Source: SLJM01 sp964415785 (lineage in GTDB: Bacteria; Myxococcota_A; Bradymonadia; Bradymonadales; Bradymonadaceae). Taken from it: a stretch of DNA of 9,582 nt. Positions 4,731-9,582 of the stretch are shown here, piece after piece (the stretch's first letter is position 1; each line of letters begins with the position of its first letter). Made by a program: the position numbers and the translations under genes. The notes below the pieces were generated by a model that ran no database searches, had not been told where the DNA came from, and saw only the letters and a list, made by a program, of their open reading frames with translations. The stretch is from the NCBI GenBank assembly GCA_964415785.1, contig CAYQBU010000153.1, positions 1 through 9,582 of the forward strand, given 5' to 3'.

Positions 4731-6362
4731 TCAGGGGGCGTGGAAGAGTGTGTTCATAGTCTGGCCGATATCGGCGAGATGCATCCACCCCTGAAAGGCC
4801 TCCAAGTGACGCTCGGGGCCAAGGGCAATGACGGGGACGGGCGTGTGGGTATGGGTGCCGGTGGACCAAACGACGTTTTGTTGAGCAGCGAGGGCTCGGC
4901 CAAGGAGATTGGCCTGGGTGGAATCGCCGTAGGGATAAAATTCGGTAAAATCGTCAATCTTGGGAATGGTGGGGTTTCGCAGGTAGGGGTGGTTTGGGTC
5001 ATGCATCGGGTTGTTGTGACGTTGGAGAACCCGCCCGGCTTGGACCGGGCTCAAGGTATAGGGGGTGTGGGCCTGAATAAGGTCTTGGAGTTTCTCTGCC
5101 GACGGGGATTCGCTCATATTCAAGGTCCGTAAAATGTCGCCAAAGGTCTTTTGCTGAGAGGCAAAGTCGTCGAGTTGGTCATATGTGCCAAAATTGTAGT
5201 TGGGTTGGTGGTAGCGATGGTCAAATACAGTTCCTGGTAAGGGGGTGGGTTCGGGAAGGTCGTGACCCGAATAACTGAAGCCGAAGCCTCCGGTTTCATG
5301 ATCGGCGGTGACGATAAGGAGCGTGTCATCACGCCCATCTAGCCAATGGAGGATGGCACCCAGGGTGATGTCGAGTCGCAGCATCTCGTGGAGCAACCAG
5401 CTGGCATCGTTGTCGTGGCCAGCCCAGTCGATCTGGCCAGCCTCAACCATCAGGAAAAATCCCTCGGATCGCTGATCAAGAAGTTCAAGGGCGATAGTGG
5501 TCATTTCGTCGAGGGTGGGTTGGCGTCGATCGGGGTCGTCGGTGGTCTGTAGCTCTTCAATGGCATTGAACATTCCACTTTTGGCGAAGAGGCCAAGGAG
5601 AGGCAGGTTGTTCGCGTCGCGAAGTTGGTGTTGATCAAAGGCCAGTGAATAGCCGTTTTCAGCGGCGCGGTGGAGCAGATCTTGGCTGTCTTGGCGGTGG
5701 CTGGAGGGAGGCCAGGCCCAGGAAGGGACAGACTCTGGACGTTCATCGAGGTGGTCCGCATTTGGAATGAAGTGGCGAAGTCCACCGGCGAGCATGAGAT
5801 CGACTTCTTCGTCGAAGAGTTGCTCGGCAATCTCGTCCTCCTGACTCCGGTGGGCGATGTGGGAGAAGAATGCGGCCGGCGTGGCGTGGGTGGCCCGGGT
5901 GTCGGTGACGAGACCGGTGGCGCGACCCGTGTCGCGAGCACGTTGCAAGATGGTGGGAACAGGGTTTCCCTCCATATCGACGCCAAGTGCTTCCAGGGGA
6001 GCCATCTGTCCGGTGGAGAGATGGGTTGCCGAGCAGGCTGAGTCGACGGTTAGCGCGCCTTGTGCGTAGGTCTCAGCGAGGCCAGTTACGCCTTCAGAGG
6101 CCATGTTCTCAATTGCTGTTGAGTTGTCGCCATAGGGCGAGCTTGCGGCGTGTCGTGCGTATTGCTGAAGAAAGCCAACCTGATTAGGTCCCATCCCATC
6201 GCCGATAACGAGGATGATATTTCGAAGCTCTAAGGCGGTCTCTTGGTCCTCCATATCAGGTTCTGGGGGCGTTGGAGAGCCGCTAGATGTGCATTGAAGC
6301 AATAGTAGGGCAGCGGAAAGGAGAGCAAAAATCGTCAACTGGCGTCGGTGGGCGAGAGGCAT
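4731..6362 (-). CDS. Exported alkaline phosphatase (PhoA-type)
   Basis: 543-residue phosphomonoesterase that releases phosphate from organic esters outside the cytoplasm, usually during phosphate scavenging. The N-terminus has RR, a hydrophobic stretch (10-23) and C24 in LLLLQC. This could be a lipoprotein signal, but Q before the Cys is unusual for a lipobox. Catalytic motifs are complete: IGDGMG with metal ligand D55, VDSACSAT with nucleophile S108, THATPAA (159-163 region), VEAGQIDWAGH with E307, D312 and H316, TADHETGG with D354 and H355, and THTHTPVPV with H504. Length suits the family (about 450-550). The start ATG has AGGAG (6373-6369) six bases upstream. It is divergent from the aldo/keto reductase across a 185-base gap. 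No clear Pho box was recognised, so control by phosphate is unproven. H159 and W313 replace the D153 and K328 of the E. coli enzyme. Confidence 0.95.
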   Translation of the reverse strand: MPLAHRRQLTIFALLSAALLLLQCTSSGSPTPPEPDMEDQETALELRNIILVIGDGMGPNQVGFLQQYARHAASSPYGDNSTAIENMASEGVTGLAETYAQGALTVDSACSATHLSTGQMAPLEALGVDMEGNPVPTILQRARDTGRATGLVTDTRATHATPAAFFSHIAHRSQEDEIAEQLFDEEVDLMLAGGLRHFIPNADHLDERPESVPSWAWPPSSHRQDSQDLLHRAAENGYSLAFDQHQLRDANNLPLLGLFAKSGMFNAIEELQTTDDPDRRQPTLDEMTTIALELLDQRSEGFFLMVEAGQIDWAGHDNDASWLLHEMLRLDITLGAILHWLDGRDDTLLIVTADHETGGFGFSYSGHDLPEPTPLPGTVFDHRYHQPNYNFGTYDQLDDFASQQKTFGDILRTLNMSESPSAEKLQDLIQAHTPYTLSPVQAGRVLQRHNNPMHDPNHPYLRNPTIPKIDDFTEFYPYGDSTQANLLGRALAAQQNVVWSTGTHTHTPVPVIALGPERHLEAFQGWMHLADIGQTMNTLFHAP

Positions 6363-6399
6363 CGGTTACTCCTGGGGGCCGAGTGACGGGAACGATGCC

Positions 6400-6405
6400 T
6401 GTATA
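6400..6405 (-). promoter_or_regulatory. Possible -10 element of the phosphatase promoter
   Basis: On the - strand TATACA lies 37 bases upstream of the phosphatase ATG, which would leave a leader of roughly 30 bases including the AGGAG site. No good TTGACA-like -35 element stands 16-18 bases further up, so this is a weak call. Confidence 0.22.
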
Positions 6406-6477
6406 GGCGTTTTGTTGGTGAGGTGCATCTCCAGGCCGGTGACAATTCAGAAACATCGACAAGGAGGCTTTTATTGG

Positions 6478-6503
6478 AGCACCCTGGGTGCAATAAAGTG
6501 GCG
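6478..6503 (+). repeat. Third, diverged copy of the REP-like repeat
   Basis: AGCACCCTGGGTGC (6478-6491) is followed by TGGCG (6499-6503) at exactly the spacing of the two copies around the transposase gene. Agreement with the right copy continues to about 6518. In this copy the core is a perfect small palindrome, GCACCC-T-GGGTGC. It lies in the divergent intergenic region, ending about 45 bases before the aldo/keto reductase start, so it would fall in or near that gene's leader. Confidence 0.6.
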
Positions 6504-6547
6504 CCAATTGTGGTCGATAGTGGTGAATTTCGAGGAGGCATTCCGCA

Positions 6548-7540
6548 ATGGAATACCGTTTTTTGGGCGATACGGGCGTACGAGTTTCGGAGTTGTGTTT
6601 GGGAACGATGCCCTTTGGCGGGGCGGCGGATGAACGGGAGTCGAAAGCGATTTTTGACACCGCCAGGGAACGAGGGGTCAATTTTTTCGACACGGCAAAT
6701 GTATACAACCAGGGTGAGTCGGAGCGGTTATTGGGGCGGTTTATCCAGCCATGCCGCGACGAGGTTGTGATCGCGACCAAGGCCTACTTTCCCATTGGAG
6801 AGGGGCCCAACCAGAGGGGCAGTTCGCGCTACCATCTGGTGAGATCGGTGGAGGATAGTTTGAAGCGGCTAAATACTGACCGCATCGATGTGTTTTACCT
6901 CCATCGTTTTGATGAGAGGACCGGGCTTCAGGAGACGATGCGAGCGACGGAGCACCTGGTTGAGTCGGGGAAGGTGCTCTACTTAGCGGCCAGTAATTTT
7001 GCGGCATGGCAGGTGATGAAGGCTCAGGGGATTTGCGCAAGAAAGGGATGGTCGCCGCTGGTGGCTTTGCAGCCCATGTATAACCTCGCCAAGCGACAGG
7101 CCGAGGTAGAGATTTTGCCGATGGCGGAGTCGGAGGGGTTGGGTGCATGTCCCTACAGTCCACTGGGAGGGGGACTATTGACGGGCAAATACGGGATCGA
7201 CAAACGACCCCCGAAAGGGCGTTTGGTCGATAATGAGATGTATCAAACGCGGTATGGCGAGGATGCCTATTACGAGATCGCGCAGCGGTTTAATGATAAA
7301 TCACAAGCCCTCGGGATTCATCCGGTCAGTCTGGCGATTGCCTGGGTATCTTCGCATCCAGCGGTAACGGCGCCGATCATTGGGGGGAGAAATGTGGAGC
7401 AATTGGAGCCTGCTTTCGATAGCGTCGAGGTGCCGATGGACGAGGCGTTGCGAGAGGAGATCAGCGCATTGTCGCCAAGGCCAGCACCGGCGACGGATCG
7501 AGCCGAAGAGCGGACAAAGACCACCTATGGGTCGCGTTAG
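6548..7540 (+). CDS. Aldo/keto reductase
   Basis: 330-residue NAD(P)H-dependent oxidoreductase with the TIM-barrel pattern of the aldo/keto reductase superfamily; substrate unknown. The catalytic tetrad is visible as D48 (FFDTANVY), Y53, K78 (VIATKAY) and H119 (FYLHRFD). Cofactor-binding segments follow: ASN (148-150), LQPMYNL with Q175, YSPLGGGLLTGKY (203-215), and PIIGGRN (276-282) near the C-terminus. Length and motif set fit the bacterial YajO/general-stress-protein-69 type rather than small AKRs. ATG 6548 has GAGGAGG (6532-6538) nine bases upstream. It is divergent from the phosphatase and convergent with the M13 peptidase gene, so it is probably transcribed alone. The C-terminal tail after about residue 313 is polar and charged. 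It is cytoplasmic, with no signal peptide. Confidence 0.95.
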   Translation: MEYRFLGDTGVRVSELCLGTMPFGGAADERESKAIFDTARERGVNFFDTANVYNQGESERLLGRFIQPCRDEVVIATKAYFPIGEGPNQRGSSRYHLVRSVEDSLKRLNTDRIDVFYLHRFDERTGLQETMRATEHLVESGKVLYLAASNFAAWQVMKAQGICARKGWSPLVALQPMYNLAKRQAEVEILPMAESEGLGACPYSPLGGGLLTGKYGIDKRPPKGRLVDNEMYQTRYGEDAYYEIAQRFNDKSQALGIHPVSLAIAWVSSHPAVTAPIIGGRNVEQLEPAFDSVEVPMDEALREEISALSPRPAPATDRAEERTKTTYGSR

Positions 7541-7562
7541 CTGGAAACCGAGAAATGGCGAA

Positions 7563-7607
7563 AAATAAGGCCACGCCAGCACCCAGGGTGCTGGCGTGGC
7601 CTTATTT
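7563..7607. terminator. Bidirectional intrinsic terminator between convergent genes
   Basis: A perfect inverted repeat of 22 bp per arm around a single central A: the left arm is 7563-7584 and the right arm 7586-7607. The arms begin and end in AAATAA/TTATTT, so each strand reads a GC-rich stem followed by a T-rich stretch. It starts 22 bases after the aldo/keto reductase stop and ends 16 bases from the M13 stop. The centre, GCACCCAGGGTGC, is the complement of the palindromic core of the 6478 repeat. Confidence 0.93.
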
Positions 7608-7623
7608 GGTGGGGGAATAGGCG

Positions 7624-9582
7624 TTACCAGATGGAGACGCGTTTTTCCGGTGGGAGGTAGAGGTCGTGGTCTTCATCGACGTCGAAGGCGTCGTACCAAG
7701 CGTCGATATTACGGACCACGCCGTTGACGCGGTACATGCCCGGGGAGTGGGGCCCGTTGACCAATTGGGCGCGCAGGGCGTCTTCGCGATAGAGGGAGCG
7801 CCAGACCTGGGCCCAGGCGAGGAAGAAGCGCTGGTCGCCGGTGAAGCCGTCGAGGATGGGGGCTTCGCCGTCGGGGTAGGTTTCTTCCACGTGGTTGCGG
7901 TAGGCGACGTAGGCCATTTCCATGCCGCCGAGGTCGCCGATATTTTCGCCGAGGGCGAGGCGTCCATTGATGCAGGCGTCATCGAGGGGGCAGAACTCGG
8001 AGAATTGTTCGACGAGGCGGTCAGAGCGCTCCGTAAAGCGTTGATCGGTCTCTTCGGTCCACCAGTCCCGGAGTTGACCCTGGGCGTCAAAGCGCCGTCC
8101 CTGGTCGTCGAAGCCATGGCCGATCTCGTGGCCGATTACAGCACCGATGGCGCCGTAGTTGATGGCGGCGTCGGCGGCGGGATCGAAGAAGGGAGCCTGG
8201 AGGATGCCGGCGGGAAAGGTGATCTGGTTCATGAGGGGGTGGTAGCTGGCGTTGACCATCTGAGGGGGCCAGTTCCAGTGGCGGCGGTCAACGGGCTCTG
8301 GAAAGCGCTCCAGGTCCTGCTGCCAGGAATGCTCCGAGAGTTGGACCCGGTTTTCAAAGTAGTTGTCGGACTCGATGTTGACGCCCTCAAAGGAGTCCCA
8401 GATTTCGGGAAAGCCGATGCGGGGTTCGAAGGTGGAGAGTTTCTCCAGCGCTTCGCGACGGGTCTCGTCGTCCATCCATTCCAGTGATTGGAGCCGTCCT
8501 TCAAACCCATCGGTGAGGCTGTGGACGAGCTCTTCCATTTGAGCGCTGGCCTCCGGGGGGAAGTGCTCATCGACGTAGGCCTGGCCGATGGCGTGGCCCA
8601 GGTGGCGGTTGATCAGGCGGGTGCCGCGTCGGTCGCGATCGCGTTGCTCCTCGGTGCCCTGAAGGGTTCGGGAGTAGAAGTCGAAGTGGGCCTGGTCGAA
8701 AGCTTCGGGAAGCCATGAGGCGCGGGAGGAGAGAAAGTGGAAGGTCATGTAGTCTTGGAGGGTGTCGAGGTCGGTGTCCTGGAAGATGTCACCCGAGGCC
8801 TCGATGGCGCTGGGTTGGGACACAATGATCTCATCCAATGCCGGGAATCCACGAATTTCCAGGCCTTCTTCAAGGGCCAGCGAGGGTGCCAGGTTTGCGA
8901 ATTCATCGATGGTTAAGACGTTGTAGGTCTCGGTGATTTCGCGGGAGCGCTCGCGGCTCCAGTGGACCTCGGCGAGTTGGGTCTCAAAGTCGATGATGGC
9001 GTCGGCGCGGTCCTCGGCATCATCGATGTCGGCCAATTCATGGAGGGTGATGATGTAGTCGCGATAGGCGGCGCGGTAGCGCTCAAACTGTTCGGAGTCA
9101 TCGAGGTAGTAGTCGCGGTTGGGCAAGCCCAGGCCCCCCTGGCCGGAGCGGGCGGCGTAAACGGTGGGATCGGCCGGATCGGGGAGGATGCCGACGCTGT
9201 AAATGGCCGGGAAGTGAAGTTCGGCCATAAGGGCCGCCGCCTCAGCGTGGCTGTCGACGTCTGAAATAGTGTCGAGGTAGGGCTCGGCGGGGCTTAAGCC
9301 GGCCTGGTTGATGGTGTCTTGAGCCATCCAGCTTTTGAAAAAGTCGCCAACCAGTTGTTCGTTGCTGCCTGGTTCGGCCTCGGCCTCTACGGCGGTCTCG
9401 ATGAGGGCCTGAATATCTTCTTCGGCCTCGATGGACAGCTTGTCGAAGACACCGTAGCGGGCACGGTCGGCGGGGATCTCCTCGGTTTCGTCCCAGGTGC
9501 CGTTGGCGAAGAGATAGAAGTCGTCGCCGGGCTCGTGGCTGCGATCCATGCCATCGGTGTCGAAGCCAAAGGTGCCAAAGCG
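7624..9582 (-). CDS. M13 family zinc endopeptidase (neprilysin/PepO-like), N-terminus outside window
   Basis: Zinc metallopeptidase that cleaves peptides; bacterial members are commonly secreted or lipoproteins, but the signal region lies beyond the right edge. The frame is open to base 9582. The ATG at 9549 is internal, because the preceding codons read FGFDTDG directly into MDRSHEPGDDFYLFANGTW, the usual start of the M13 N-terminal domain. Counting from that M, the catalytic parts are NASYHPLMNQITFPAGILQAPFF (432-454), HEIGH (474-478, ligands H474 and H478, catalytic E475), GENIGDLGG (534-542, third ligand E535, D539), FLAWAQVWR, and HSPGMYRVNG (601-610). It ends in the customary terminal W. 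At least 652 residues are visible, close to the usual 650-700, so little is missing. C520 and C526 sit just before the GEN motif and could form a disulfide. The gene ends 16 bases from the shared terminator. Confidence 0.95.
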   Translation of the reverse strand, partial: RFGTFGFDTDGMDRSHEPGDDFYLFANGTWDETEEIPADRARYGVFDKLSIEAEEDIQALIETAVEAEAEPGSNEQLVGDFFKSWMAQDTINQAGLSPAEPYLDTISDVDSHAEAAALMAELHFPAIYSVGILPDPADPTVYAARSGQGGLGLPNRDYYLDDSEQFERYRAAYRDYIITLHELADIDDAEDRADAIIDFETQLAEVHWSRERSREITETYNVLTIDEFANLAPSLALEEGLEIRGFPALDEIIVSQPSAIEASGDIFQDTDLDTLQDYMTFHFLSSRASWLPEAFDQAHFDFYSRTLQGTEEQRDRDRRGTRLINRHLGHAIGQAYVDEHFPPEASAQMEELVHSLTDGFEGRLQSLEWMDDETRREALEKLSTFEPRIGFPEIWDSFEGVNIESDNYFENRVQLSEHSWQQDLERFPEPVDRRHWNWPPQMVNASYHPLMNQITFPAGILQAPFFDPAADAAINYGAIGAVIGHEIGHGFDDQGRRFDAQGQLRDWWTEETDQRFTERSDRLVEQFSEFCPLDDACINGRLALGENIGDLGGMEMAYVAYRNHVEETYPDGEAPILDGFTGDQRFFLAWAQVWRSLYREDALRAQLVNGPHSPGMYRVNGVVRNIDAWYDAFDVDEDHDLYLPPEKRVSIW

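Noticed and set aside
4656..5132. A + strand open frame overlapping the right repeat and the phosphatase 3' end
   Set aside because: It is antisense to a clear alkaline phosphatase and its start lies in the repeat; no family resemblance.
7666..8487. A 273-codon open frame on the + strand
   Set aside because: It is antisense to the M13 peptidase, which shows all catalytic motifs. The frame is a valine/glycine-rich mirror of that gene with no start signal.
1..9582. CRISPR array, tRNA/rRNA gene, toxin-antitoxin, phage or defence system
   Set aside because: I looked for evenly spaced repeats, cloverleaf-like segments and small paired genes on both strands and found none.

Overview
The window holds seven protein-coding genes in two blocks, separated by a mobile-element-like segment. 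It looks like a chromosomal piece of a Gram-negative bacterium. The grounds are a SecD-related exported protein, an exported alkaline phosphatase, an M13 peptidase, and oligoribonuclease (Orn, typical of Gamma/Betaproteobacteria, Actinobacteria and Myxococcota). GC content is fairly high in cbs and the M13 gene and visibly lower from about 3230 to 7560. A Myxococcota/Bradymonadia-like source is a guess from this mix; nothing in the window fixes the taxon.

Region 1 (1-3223, + strand) is a compact gene string that reads like one operon. It runs: the 3' part of cystathionine beta-synthase with its CBS-domain pair; an exported protein resembling the periplasmic P1 domain of SecD but without the SecD membrane channel; a cytoplasmic unknown with a lipocalin-like N-terminal half; and oligoribonuclease. 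Gaps between these genes are 1, 14 and 27 bases.

Region 2 (about 3224-4730) carries one gene on the - strand, an IS200-like/RAYT HUH-Y1 transposase with a long C-terminal extension. It is flanked by a pair of inverted copies of a repeat (17 bp identical). A third diverged copy lies about 1.8 kb to the right, in the alkaline phosphatase/aldo-keto reductase intergenic region. The flanks also hold short direct repeats and small hairpins. This is consistent with a RAYT and REP-like repeats, and it is the most unusual part of the window.

Region 3 (4731-9582) has a - strand exported alkaline phosphatase, a divergent + strand aldo/keto reductase, and a convergent - strand M13 zinc endopeptidase that runs off the right edge. 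A perfect 22+1+22 bp inverted repeat between the last two genes is a convincing bidirectional terminator.

No tRNA, rRNA, CRISPR array, phage genes or recognisable defence system was seen. The window is mostly ordinary housekeeping and secreted-enzyme genes; the repeat/transposase segment and the free-standing SecD P1-like protein deserve a second look.
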